Origin: Shimia sediminis
Lineage (GTDB): Bacteria; Pseudomonadota; Alphaproteobacteria; Rhodobacterales; Rhodobacteraceae
DNA: 64,000 nucleotides
Assembly: GCF_003990645.1 (NCBI RefSeq)
Contig: NZ_RYZK01000014.1
Span: 1-64,000 of the forward strand
Direction: 5' to 3'
Position numbers and translations under genes: made by a program. Positions 1 to 8,329 of this stretch are shown piece after piece; position 1 is the first letter of the stretch; each line of letters starts with the position of its first letter. The notes beneath the pieces are model-generated. The model was not told the origin of the DNA. It ran no database searches and was given only the letters and a program-made list of their open reading frames with translations.

Positions 1-71
<71 letters not shown>

Positions 72-86
72 TTACACTCGAACAAG

Positions 87-110
87 AAGCCACCTCAGGG
101 TGGCTTTGTT
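87..110 (+). terminator. Intrinsic terminator of the tRNA
   Basis: An 8-bp perfect stem (AAGCCACC at 87-94, GGTGGCTT at 99-106) closes a TCAG loop and is followed by a T-rich tract. It lies 15 bp after the tRNA CCA, as expected for a single tRNA transcription unit. Confidence 0.8.
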
Positions 111-186
111 CGTTTTGGGCATGGTGTTCATGTTGAACCGCGCCGGGTTTGCCGGAGGCTCCAACTCTTGAGTAGGATGGAGCATT

Positions 187-513
187 ATGAGCAAGGCGGC
201 GAAAAAGTACTCCCCGGAAGTGCGCGAGCGTGCGGTTCGCATGGTTTTGGACAATCTAGGGCAGCATGAGAGCCGCTGGTCTGCGATCCTGTCAATTTCA
301 TTGAAGATCGGCTGCGCGCCACAAACGCTCAACGAGTGGGTCAAGAAGGTTGAGGTTGCTACTGGTCAACGTGGCGGCGTCACGACCGAGATGGCCGAGA
401 AGATGAAGGCGCTGGAGCGCGAGGTTAAAGAGCTCAAGCAAGTCAATGAGATCCTTCGCAAGGTATCGGCATGTTTTGCCCAAGCGGAGCACGACCGCCG
501 GTCCAGGACATGA
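187..513 (+). CDS. IS3-family transposase OrfA (HTH protein)
   Basis: The first 60 residues form the transposase helix-turn-helix domain of IS3 OrfA ([12 protein letters not shown], then the [13 protein letters not shown] recognition region), followed by a coiled-coil leucine-zipper segment ([20 protein letters not shown]). The 3' end overlaps OrfB in another frame, as in IS3 elements that make the full transposase by programmed -1 frameshifting; the tail after about residue 92 is the unshifted extension. The gene itself looks intact, but its partner is not, so it is probably without function in transposition. Confidence 0.75.
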   Translation: MSKAAKKYSPEVRERAVRMVLDNLGQHESRWSAILSISLKIGCAPQTLNEWVKKVEVATGQRGGVTTEMAEKMKALEREVKELKQVNEILRKVSACFAQAEHDRRSRT

Positions 514-1408
514 TTGCCTTTGTCGAAGAGCACCGTGGCGCCATCGGGGTCGAGCCGATCTGCAAGCACCTGCCGATTGACCCATCCACGTTCTACGATC
601 ACCTGGCCAAACGGGCGAACCCTGACTTGTTGTCGGATCGGGCAAAGCGCGACAAGGCAGTGCGGCCAGAGATCGAGCGGGTCTGGGAACAGAACTACAA
701 GGTCTACGGCGTTCGCAAGGTCTGAAACCAGATACCCGGGAAGGCATCGATGTCGCCCGCTGCACGGTGGCGCGGCTGATGAAGGACATGGAGATTGAAG
801 GTGTCATTCGAGGCAAGAAGCCGAGGACGACAATCCCGGACAAGTCCCAGCCGTGTCCGCTGGACAAGGTGAACCGTCAATTCAAGGCACCTGTGCCGAA
901 TGTCCTGTGGGTGAGTGACTTTACTTATGTCGCGACCTGGCAGGGGGTTGTCTACGTTGCATTCGTTATCGATGTCTTCGCTCGCCGGATCGTTGGCTGG
1001 CGGGCCAGCACGTCGGCGCATGCTGGGTTCGTGCAGGATGCTCTGGAGCAAGCTGTTCATCAACGGGAGCAAGCGAATGGCTTAGTGCATCATTCGAATC
1101 GCGGGTCGCAATATCTGTCTATCCGATACGCGGAGCGTTTGGCCGAGACCCGAATAGAGCCGTCAGTTGGCAGCGTGGAGGACAGCTACAACTATGCCCT
1201 GGCCGAAACGATCGACGGCCTATTCAAAGCAGAAGTCATTCACCGCCGTGGCCCATGGCGTAGCTTTGATGCTGTCGAATACGCCACGCTTGAATGGGTG
1301 GACTGGTTCAACAACTGCCGCCTGCTGGAACCCATCGGAAACATACCGCCAGTAGAGGCCGAGGCAAACTTCTATACGGCTCTGGAAAGATCAGACATGG
1401 CCGCGTAA
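471..1408 (+). pseudogene. IS3-family transposase OrfB, broken and catalytically dead
   Basis: OrfB is the DDE integrase of IS3 elements. The N-terminal part runs from 471 to a TGA at 723-725, where family members have a Trp (VRKVW, TGG); a few codons later the frame also shifts, and the integrase core resumes in another frame at about 740-767 and runs to 1408. In the core the motif that is normally HHSDRGSQY reads HHSNRGSQY, so the second catalytic Asp is replaced by Asn, and SYDNA reads SYNYA. The catalytic Glu region (ALAETI) and the C terminus remain. Stop, frameshift and active-site loss together say that this copy cannot move by itself. Confidence 0.85.
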
Positions 1409-1518
1409 CTAATATTAATCAGCTTCCGGCAAGCACGGAGCGGTTCAAAGGACCGCATGGGGCCGCTTGCAGTAAAGCTTTGCATACGGGCGGCTGTCCG
1501 ACGACCTCTTGGTGGGAA

Positions 1519-2295
1519 TTATGCACGTCCCAAGACGTCCAGACCCTCCCCATAGCCCAGGCCCTCAAAGTCCTTTGCATAGATCATCCGGACCGCGGCA
1601 GCCTGTTGCGGGGTCAGCGCGCCGCGGGCGTCTGTACTGCCGGTCTTGTGGGGCACGTAATCGCGCAGAGCACCGGATACGCCCAGCCGGCCCTGCAACG
1701 CCGCAAGGTCCCGGTCCAGCGTCTCAACGCTGCCGATCATGTCATAGGCCGCAACCGGAAAGGCCATGAGATCCAGCTGCGGCATCCAATGGGCATCGCT
1801 CATCAGGAACCTGCGCCCGGCAAGGGCCTCGAGAAACTGATCCAGCGGCACCTCCCGGTCATCCGACACCCCAAGCAGCGCCCGGAAACGCGCGTTCGTG
1901 GCGCTGGGGCGGGCAATCTTGTCGCGGTGCGCAGACAAGAGCCGCGTATAGGGGTTCCGCACCACGGTGAACTTGAAATACCCCTCGCAGATGTCTGCAA
2001 CCTCACCCTTGCTCAGATCCGAAGGGCGTATGTCGCCAAACTTGACCCGCTCTACCACGGCCCGCTCCAGTGCCTGCTCTGCAGGGACAAACAGGCTGGC
2101 CACGACGGTTGAATTGGCGGCCTTGGGAATGCGGCTGTAAACACAGCGCATGTCGCGGTGGATCAGCGTGCGAAAATCCACCGCATCGATATTGGCGCGT
2201 GTCGGGAAACGGCGAAAGAACGGGGTGCGCGCCTTATAGGCCCGCACGATCTGGCGATAGATCCTGTCTTTTACCGCTGTAACGCGTCGCGCCAT
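1519..2295 (-). CDS. Sulfotransferase family 2 protein
   Basis: A 258-aa protein with the two PAPS-binding signatures of Golgi-type carbohydrate sulfotransferases (Sulfotransfer_2): the 5'-phosphosulfate loop RIPKAANST at about residues 55-63 and the 3'-phosphate motif VVRNPYTRLLSAHRDK at 111-126. Enzymes of this family transfer sulfate from PAPS to sugar hydroxyls; here the target is unknown, perhaps surface polysaccharide. There is no signal peptide. The gene stands alone, 70 bp from the IS end, and points towards it. Confidence 0.72.
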   Translation of the reverse strand: MARRVTAVKDRIYRQIVRAYKARTPFFRRFPTRANIDAVDFRTLIHRDMRCVYSRIPKAANSTVVASLFVPAEQALERAVVERVKFGDIRPSDLSKGEVADICEGYFKFTVVRNPYTRLLSAHRDKIARPSATNARFRALLGVSDDREVPLDQFLEALAGRRFLMSDAHWMPQLDLMAFPVAAYDMIGSVETLDRDLAALQGRLGVSGALRDYVPHKTGSTDARGALTPQQAAAVRMIYAKDFEGLGYGEGLDVLGRA

Positions 2296-2377
2296 GCCGC
2301 AAGTCCCCTTTTCTCATACCCCCGACACACCCACCAAACCCGGTCATCATATCTGACACCACCAGCCGCCCAAGACC

Positions 2378-2932
2378 TCACTCTTCGCGCTCGACCGCGA
2401 TCAGGCCCAGCATGCGGGCGGCTTCCATCGACAGGATCGAACTGTCCAGCCCCTGCGGTGCCTGATAGCGGCGGATCGCGGCGCGGGTGCGTTTGTCCAG
2501 CGCCCCGGTTATGACGCCCGAGTAATGCCCGCGGGCCTTCAGGGCGCGCTGCAGCGAGGCCGTGAACTCTTCGGTCCAGATCGCGTCACAGGGGGTCTCG
2601 AACCAGGTTTCGCGGCGCTCTTCCACGATGCGCTGCAGGGTCTCGCTGCGATAGACGGCGGGGCTGATCACGGTGCCATCGGCCATCACCTCGGCGGGTT
2701 GCACGATGATCTGCTCGGTCACGGTCTCGATCACGGCCGGGCTGACCTCGCGGCCCCAGCAGGTGCCGGGTTTCGCCCCCGGCGGGGCCGAGGCGGCAGT
2801 GCTGCGCACCACGTCCGGTTCGGTCAGCGCCGCCAGGTCCGGTGCCGCCACATCCGCCGGATCACAGGCCACGAGGCCGATCAACGCCACGGCGCAGGCC
2901 AGTTGAGAGAACCGGGGGTGGGACAACAACAT
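2378..2932 (-). CDS. Lipoprotein with C-terminal peptidoglycan-binding domain
   Basis: The 184-aa product has a lipobox LVAC (Cys23) after a hydrophobic stretch, so it should be lipidated and exported. Residues 40-115 contain a Cys-rich middle (CWGREVSP, PCDAIW). The C-terminal third (about 125-180: FTASLQRALKARGHYSGVIT...AIRRYQ) is a PG_binding_1-type repeat domain. It probably anchors in the outer membrane and contacts the cell wall. Exact role is unknown. Confidence 0.65.
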   Translation of the reverse strand: MLLSHPRFSQLACAVALIGLVACDPADVAAPDLAALTEPDVVRSTAASAPPGAKPGTCWGREVSPAVIETVTEQIIVQPAEVMADGTVISPAVYRSETLQRIVEERRETWFETPCDAIWTEEFTASLQRALKARGHYSGVITGALDKRTRAAIRRYQAPQGLDSSILSMEAARMLGLIAVEREE

Positions 2933-2994
2933 GCTCGGGTGCCTCTGACGGGACTTTGCACTCTTCTACCCGGTTTTGCGCTTTACCAAAAGAC

Positions 2995-3366
2995 CTATGC
3001 GTTCGCCGGGGCCAGCAGTGTATCCAGCATCTCCGAGATATCCTCGATCTTTTCGGCAATCACGTGGGTCACGTTGTTCTCGCGCTGGATTGGTCCGGTG
3101 ACGCGCAACAGCCGGCCCGCGATCACCGCGCGGCGGAAATGTTCGTACATCTTGCGCCAGACCACCACGTTCACCACCCCGGTCTCATCCTCAAGTGTCA
3201 GGAATATCACCCCCTTGGCGGTGCCAGGCCGCTGACGCAGAATCACCAGCCCCGCCACGGTGACCCGCGCGCCGTTGGGCGGGATCTCCAGCTGGGTTGC
3301 GGTGATGGCCGAGGGCGGGCGCGGCCAGGCATCATAGGGGGCAGGGGTGAGGGCAGAATTCCACAT
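2995..3366 (-). CDS. Orphan C-terminal OB-fold fragment of error-prone DNA polymerase DnaE2
   Basis: Residues 33-115 match the C-terminal OB-fold of DnaE2/ImuC: ARVTVAGLVILRQRPGTAKG, then VIFLTLEDETG, VVVWRKMYE and HVIAEKIEDISEML. Full DnaE2 has about 1,000-1,100 residues; only 123 are here, and no PHP, palm or finger domains lie nearby. The first 32 residues are Pro/Ala-rich and match nothing I know. The frame is open with an ATG start. A LexA-type box lies 2 bp upstream, so no room is left for a ribosome-binding site; translation may be leaderless. It is either a deletion relic of an imuA-imuB-dnaE2 cassette that kept its SOS promoter or a domesticated OB-fold protein. Confidence 0.7.
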   Translation of the reverse strand: MWNSALTPAPYDAWPRPPSAITATQLEIPPNGARVTVAGLVILRQRPGTAKGVIFLTLEDETGVVNVVVWRKMYEHFRRAVIAGRLLRVTGPIQRENNVTHVIAEKIEDISEMLDTLLAPANA

Positions 3367-3368
3367 GG

Positions 3369-3383
3369 GAACAAATATAGAAC
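3369..3383 (-). promoter_or_regulatory. LexA (SOS) box, alphaproteobacterial GTTC-N7-GTTC type
   Basis: On the minus strand the sequence is GTTC-TATATTT-GTTC, a perfect direct repeat with the spacing known for alphaproteobacterial LexA operators. It ends 2 bp before the ATG of the DnaE2 fragment. Confidence 0.72.
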
Positions 3384-3460
3384 ATTTTCATTTTGTCGCA
3401 AGGTGACACCGGACCGGTCGCAAAAGGGGGTGGCGAAAGTGTTCATGCAGCATTACCTAG

Positions 3461-3813
<353 letters not shown>

Positions 3814-3814
<1 letters not shown>

Positions 3815-4593
3815 TGCTTTTGGTGGCGCGGCGTCTTCTGTTGCGCCCCTGGCACGGGTCCATCCGCCGCGCGCGGCAGCTGTCGCGTGCGTTGCCGGTG
3901 TTGCTGGCGCTTGGCGGTGCGGCCAGCGCCGACATCCTCTCGGCCCATTATAATGCGCCCACCACCCGCTATGCCCATGGCGTCCTGGGGGATGCGGTGG
4001 AATATGGCGCGCTTGTGCTGACCATCGACACATGCCCCGCCTGCGCCCTTCTGCGCAAAAAGACCGTGACCATCACCCTGCCGGAGACCCGCGTCTTCGA
4101 AGACCTCGAACCGCGTCTGGCGGACCTTGACGGCGATGGCTCGGCAGAAGTGATCGTGGTCGAATCCGACGCCCGCCTTGGGGCCTCGCTGGCCATCTAC
4201 GGGGCCACCGGCAAGATCACCGCCACCCCCTTTATTGGCCGCACAAACCGCTGGCTCGCCCCGCTTGGCGCGCATGATCTCGACGGTGACGGCAAGATCG
4301 AACTGGCCTATATCGACCGCCCCCACCTCGCCAGAACCCTGCGTGTCTGGCGCTATGACAACGGCGCGCTGACCCATGTCGCGGACAGATCCGGCCTGAC
4401 CAACCACCGCATTGGCGAAGATTTTATCTCCGGCGGCATCCGCACCTGTGCTGGCCGCCCCGAGATCGTCACCGCCAGCGGCGACTGGTCCCGTGTCATG
4501 GTCACCACCCTCGACGGCTCAGGCCTGACCAGCCGCGATGCGGGCCCGTTCAAGGGCCCAAAGAGCCTGACGCGGGCACTAAACTGTCAGTGA
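3814..4593 (+). CDS. Secreted FG-GAP/VCBS repeat-like protein
   Basis: The product of 259 aa has an Arg-rich N terminus and a hydrophobic stretch ending in ASA at about residue 39, suggesting export. Two Ca-binding-like DLDGDG motifs (ADLDGDGSAEVIVVESD near 104, HDLDGDGKIELAYID near 153) are typical of FG-GAP/VCBS beta-propeller blades. A CPAC pair lies at about 74-77. The start overlaps the ferredoxin stop (TGATG), so the genes are likely translationally coupled. The 3' end overlaps the convergent gene by 7 bp. Function is unknown. Confidence 0.6.
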
Positions 4594-6179
4594 TCATAGG
4601 CCGGGTCGCAAAACAAAAACCGCGCTTGCTCTTCCTGACCAACCCCCATCGCGCTCAGCAAGGCCACCGTGATCCGCCCGCCCGAGTTGCGGTTCCCCGT
4701 CAGCCGTTCCTGACCCGCCGCAATCCCCTTGCGCGTGTTCGGCCCCGGTGAGCCATCCGGCCTGCCGACGTTGATGCCCATATCGTTCAGTTTGCCCTGC
4801 ACGATCTGCACCAGTTCCGGGTTGGCATCATCCAGCATCCCGCAATAGGCCGGTGGAATGCCGACCTGTTCGGCACTCAGCGCCACGTCCTTGAACATGT
4901 ACTCATTGTCCGCCGCATATTCCCGAACATAGGCCAGCAATGCCCCGCGATGGGCAAAATCCTTGATCGCAATACCCAGTTCCGCATTGTCGATGCCCAC
5001 GGCGATCTCTTCCATCTGGCGGAAATACTTCAGCCCCGGATCTTTCTCGAGGATGTAATACTGCCCATAATCTCCGAACACACAGCGGCTGTCGTCGCAG
5101 ACATCCACCGACCAGGTCCCGGCGCCTGTGCGCTGCCCCATGCAGGCATAGTTCCGCCCCGCCACAAAGGTGATGAACCGCTGCCCGTCAACCTGAAGAT
5201 TGTGCACGATGTCCGCGCTGTCCACCTTATAGGCCGCGCGAAACATCTGCCCGCAATAGGCCAACGCCGAGGCCCGGCTTGCCAAAAGCCGCCCCTTCAG
5301 GCCCCCTCCGGGCCGCCGCGCCCGGTCAAACACCAGAATATGCTCGCCCGCCATCTCGACCGGTGACAGGTAATGCATGGTGTCCGGCGCGGTGCTGTAC
5401 ATCGCATCCATCAGGCCAATCGACACGCCCGAGCGCAGGAAAAACTGCGTGGTGGCGTTGGTGGATTGCGACAGGATCGCCAGAATTTGCCCCACCTCGC
5501 TGGCGCTATAGTCGCGCTCGGGCAGGGTGATCGACGGCTGGTGCACCCCCAGCCGCGCATTCACATGGGCAAAACGGCGCGGGAAAAACCGCCCCTCGTA
5601 ATCCGTGAACCCGCCAAAGAACGCCAGCGAACAGGCGCTCTCGCAGCGCGCACCGTCGCCCACCACGGTGACATAGTTCATCTCGCGGATGATGCCCGCC
5701 AGCTCCAGCGCCTCGGTGAAACTGCCACCGGGAGAATCCAGGCTCACCACATGGCTGAACGGGCAATAGCCCGGTGACAGGCAGTTCACCAGATTGTGCT
5801 GCCGGATCACCGCGCGCAGCCGCTCGGCATCGCCCTTGACGATCTGACCCCGAACCTGGATCACGCGCCCCGCCTGAAAGCTGCCGATGACGGCGGGCAT
5901 GTGCAGGGTTTCGTAACTGTGCGCCCCGTCGCTCGACAGGCCGCCCTCGAACACCCAGCCCCAATCCTGTTGCAGCTGCTGCAGGCTCGCCACGGTCTCA
6001 TGTTCCCCGCCTGCGCCGGTGCCGCCAATCGCGTTGGTGTAGATCGGGTTCAGGTCCAGAACGCGGATACGTGCGTCGGCAAAGGGCGACCGCTCCAGCA
6101 CCTCGAACTCGGCCGCCTGCGCCGCGAACGCCGCGACCATCGCAACACCCAAGCCCCTCATGATGTCCCGCACGCGCAT
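4587..6179 (-). CDS. Periplasmic ClpP-fold protein with C-terminal PG-binding-like region
   Basis: A 530-aa protein with a signal peptide (cleavage near AQAAE, residue 23). Residues 105-290 resemble the exported ClpP/crotonase-fold family: SLDSPGGSFTEALELAG at 146-162 contributes the oxyanion Gly-Gly, and CESACSLAFFGG at 179-190 holds the expected nucleophile Ser (S181 or S184). The C terminus (about 455-515) has NPELVQIVQGKLNDMG...GPNTRKGI, like a PG_binding_1 repeat. I infer a periplasmic protease-like protein acting at the wall. Met7 is an alternative start. Confidence 0.6.
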   Translation of the reverse strand: MRVRDIMRGLGVAMVAAFAAQAAEFEVLERSPFADARIRVLDLNPIYTNAIGGTGAGGEHETVASLQQLQQDWGWVFEGGLSSDGAHSYETLHMPAVIGSFQAGRVIQVRGQIVKGDAERLRAVIRQHNLVNCLSPGYCPFSHVVSLDSPGGSFTEALELAGIIREMNYVTVVGDGARCESACSLAFFGGFTDYEGRFFPRRFAHVNARLGVHQPSITLPERDYSASEVGQILAILSQSTNATTQFFLRSGVSIGLMDAMYSTAPDTMHYLSPVEMAGEHILVFDRARRPGGGLKGRLLASRASALAYCGQMFRAAYKVDSADIVHNLQVDGQRFITFVAGRNYACMGQRTGAGTWSVDVCDDSRCVFGDYGQYYILEKDPGLKYFRQMEEIAVGIDNAELGIAIKDFAHRGALLAYVREYAADNEYMFKDVALSAEQVGIPPAYCGMLDDANPELVQIVQGKLNDMGINVGRPDGSPGPNTRKGIAAGQERLTGNRNSGGRITVALLSAMGVGQEEQARFLFCDPAYDH

Positions 6180-6276
6180 CCTCTGTCCTCCCCAATTCGG
6201 TCAGGTCAGCTTAGCCGCCAGGCTCAGTCTTGCAAGTCGCGGCTGATCTGCGGCAAATGCCTAAATTTTGGGCATC

Positions 6277-6375
6277 TGTTACCGTAACACCCATTTTGTA
6301 CAACTTGGTCAGGGACCCCGAAAAATGTTGTACAAAATGGAGAGTCACCCCCAGAAAAGGTGTACAACTTGGTCA
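6277..6375. repeat. Cluster of palindrome, inverted and direct repeats upstream of the ClpP-fold gene
   Basis: TGTTAC-C-GTAACA (6277-6289) is a 13-bp palindrome. It is followed by a perfect 14-bp inverted pair, CCATTTTGTACAAC (6291-6304) and GTTGTACAAAATGG (6327-6340), 22 bp apart. TGTACAACTTGGTCA occurs twice as a direct repeat (6297-6311 and 6361-6375). All lie between the gene ending at 6400 and the start at 6179, both on the minus strand, so they may be operators or remnants of transposon ends. Confidence 0.65.
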
Positions 6376-6399
6376 TTTAACCGGATTTTAACGTTTGGC

Positions 6400-6993
6400 T
6401 CAGCCCGGATCACGCCCGCCAAGATAGGCCAGGATTTTCGGAAATCGCGCCACATCCACCGGGATCGGCTTGCGCCAGGGGCTGTATCCCCGCGCCAGCA
6501 CCAGACCAAAAATCACCAGTACCCCCATGGCGATACCTCCGCCCATCAGCCGCTCACCGCTGACCCCGGTCAACAGCGCCGCAATCAGCAGGCCAACCCC
6601 CACAAGGGTTGCCACAACGCCGATGGCAAACAGCACCAACCGGGCTTTGCCATGCTCGCCATAGCCGATGCGAAAGTCCGGATTCAGCCGTGATAGGGAC
6701 GTGCTAAGATGTTGGGATAATTCGATAAAAGCGGCGCAATCCTCGCTGTCACTGCGCGACGAATGGGGAAAGGACGTGGCAATCCGCTGCGGTGCAACCC
6801 CGTCATCCAGATCCAGCCGCCACATCAGCTGATCCCCAATCCGGTGCTGCACGAACTGCGCTGCCTGTAGCTGCTGCAAAGCCAGGACCCAGCCGTTTTC
6901 CCCTTTGCATTCAATGGCTTCCGGGGTCACGCAATAGGTCAGCTGCCCGCGCATTGGCGCGGGCCGAATAAGGAATTCGCGGCCTGCGCTCAA
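6400..6993 (-). CDS. Hypothetical protein with two C-terminal membrane helices
   Basis: The 197-aa product starts with a soluble region of about 110 residues (no known motif) and then has two hydrophobic segments, about 118-142 (LVLFAIGVVATLVGVGLLIAAL) and 150-168, ending in a short basic tail. I do not recognise a family. It overlaps the purD stop by four bases (6990-6993), so it is probably co-transcribed with purD and translated by coupling. Confidence 0.6.
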   Translation of the reverse strand: MSAGREFLIRPAPMRGQLTYCVTPEAIECKGENGWVLALQQLQAAQFVQHRIGDQLMWRLDLDDGVAPQRIATSFPHSSRSDSEDCAAFIELSQHLSTSLSRLNPDFRIGYGEHGKARLVLFAIGVVATLVGVGLLIAALLTGVSGERLMGGGIAMGVLVIFGLVLARGYSPWRKPIPVDVARFPKILAYLGGRDPG

Positions 6994-8252
6994 AGGGCGC
7001 GCCAGCCGATGTCACGGCGGTGGAAACCTTCGGGCCAGTCGATCTGATCCACCATCGCATAGGCCCGATCCCGCGCTTCCTGCAGCGTCGCCCCGCGCGC
7101 GGTGACGTTCAGAACACGCCCTCCAGTCGCCGTGATCGCGCCGTCCGCCGCGGTGGTGCCCGCGTGGAACACCATGTTCTTGCTGTCCTCGGGGAGAGTG
7201 TCCAAGCCTTTGATCACGCTGCCTTTTTCATAAGAGCCGGGATAGCCGTTTGCCGCCATCACCACGGTGATCGCGTGGTCATCCGCCCAGTTTACCTGCG
7301 CCTCGTGCAGCCGCTCTTCGGCTGCTGCATGCATCAGGTCCATGGCCTGCGCGCCCAGCCGCATCATCAGCACCTGGCACTCTGGATCGCCAAACCGCAC
7401 GTTGTACTCGACCAGCCGGGGCTGACCGTCCTTGATCATCAGCCCTGCATAGAGAACCCCTTGATAAGGCGTGCCTTTTTTCGCCATTTGTTCCATCGTC
7501 GGCTGGATGATCTCATCCATCGCCTTCTGGGCAATCTCATCCGTCAGCACCGGCGCCGGGGAATAGGCGCCCATGCCTCCGGTGTTCAACCCGGTGTCGC
7601 CTTCGCCCACCCGTTTGTGGTCCTGCGCGGTGCCAATCGGCAGCGCCGTCTTGCCGTCACAGAGGATAAAGAACGACGCTTCCTCGCCTTCCATGAACTC
7701 TTCGATGACCACTTCCGCGCCCGCGCCCCCAAAGGCCCCGCCGAACATATCGTCGATCGCCTCCAGCGCGGTCTGCTCGTCCATCGCCACGATCACACCC
7801 TTGCCCGCAGCCAGCCCGTCGGCCTTGACCACGATGGGCGCGCCCTGTTCGCGGATGTAGGATTTGGCGGCCTCTGCGTCGGTGAAATGGCCGTACCCGG
7901 CGGTGGGTGCACCTGCTAAGTCACAGATTTCCTTGGTGAAACTCTTGCTGGCCTCCAGTTTGGCTGCCTCTGCCGAGGGGCCGAAAACCAACACGCCCGC
8001 TTCGCGCAGCCGGTCCGCGACCCCTGCCGCCAGAGGAGCTTCGGGGCCGACGATCACGAAATCAATCGCGTTCTCTTCGACAAAGTTGCAGACCACGCCG
8101 CCGTCCTCGATGTCGATCCTGGCGCAATCCGCGATCATCTCGATCCCGGCATTGCCCGGTGCCACGATCAGCTTGTCACACTTGGGGTTCTGCATGACCG
8201 CCCAGGCCAATGCGTGCTCACGCCCACCGCTGCCGAGGATGAGGATATTCAT
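6990..8252 (-). CDS. purD: Phosphoribosylamine-glycine ligase
   Basis: PurD joins glycine to 5-phosphoribosylamine with ATP, the second step of purine synthesis. The 420-aa product has the family start MNILILGSGGREHALAWA, the ATP-grasp motif PIVVKADGLAAGKGV at about 140, FILCDGKTALPIGTAQDHKR, and RFGDPECQ in the active site. Length is normal for the family. It is transcribed with the small membrane-protein gene and lies divergent to xseA. Confidence 0.97.
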   Translation of the reverse strand: MNILILGSGGREHALAWAVMQNPKCDKLIVAPGNAGIEMIADCARIDIEDGGVVCNFVEENAIDFVIVGPEAPLAAGVADRLREAGVLVFGPSAEAAKLEASKSFTKEICDLAGAPTAGYGHFTDAEAAKSYIREQGAPIVVKADGLAAGKGVIVAMDEQTALEAIDDMFGGAFGGAGAEVVIEEFMEGEEASFFILCDGKTALPIGTAQDHKRVGEGDTGLNTGGMGAYSPAPVLTDEIAQKAMDEIIQPTMEQMAKKGTPYQGVLYAGLMIKDGQPRLVEYNVRFGDPECQVLMMRLGAQAMDLMHAAAEERLHEAQVNWADDHAITVVMAANGYPGSYEKGSVIKGLDTLPEDSKNMVFHAGTTAADGAITATGGRVLNVTARGATLQEARDRAYAMVDQIDWPEGFHRRDIGWRAL

Positions 8253-8329
8253 GGCGGCTCTGTCCTTCTGCTTGGCCTTCTGTCACGGGCGTTCTAAGCT
8301 GTCGCGACCCGTTCCACAAGCGAGGCCAA

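Larger units (their letters stand above)
134..1447 (+). mobile_element. Degenerate IS3-family insertion sequence
   Basis: The element is bounded by 27-bp imperfect terminal inverted repeats: the left end starts TGAACCGCGCCG at 134 and the right end is CGGAGCGGTTCA ending at 1447, with four mismatches between the arms. The inside codes for an IS3-type OrfA/OrfB pair (HTH protein plus DDE integrase) in which OrfB is broken. Length of about 1.3 kb is normal for IS3. I see no clear target-site duplication (ATGT on the left, AAGG on the right). It sits 60 bp downstream of the initiator tRNA. Confidence 0.85.
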
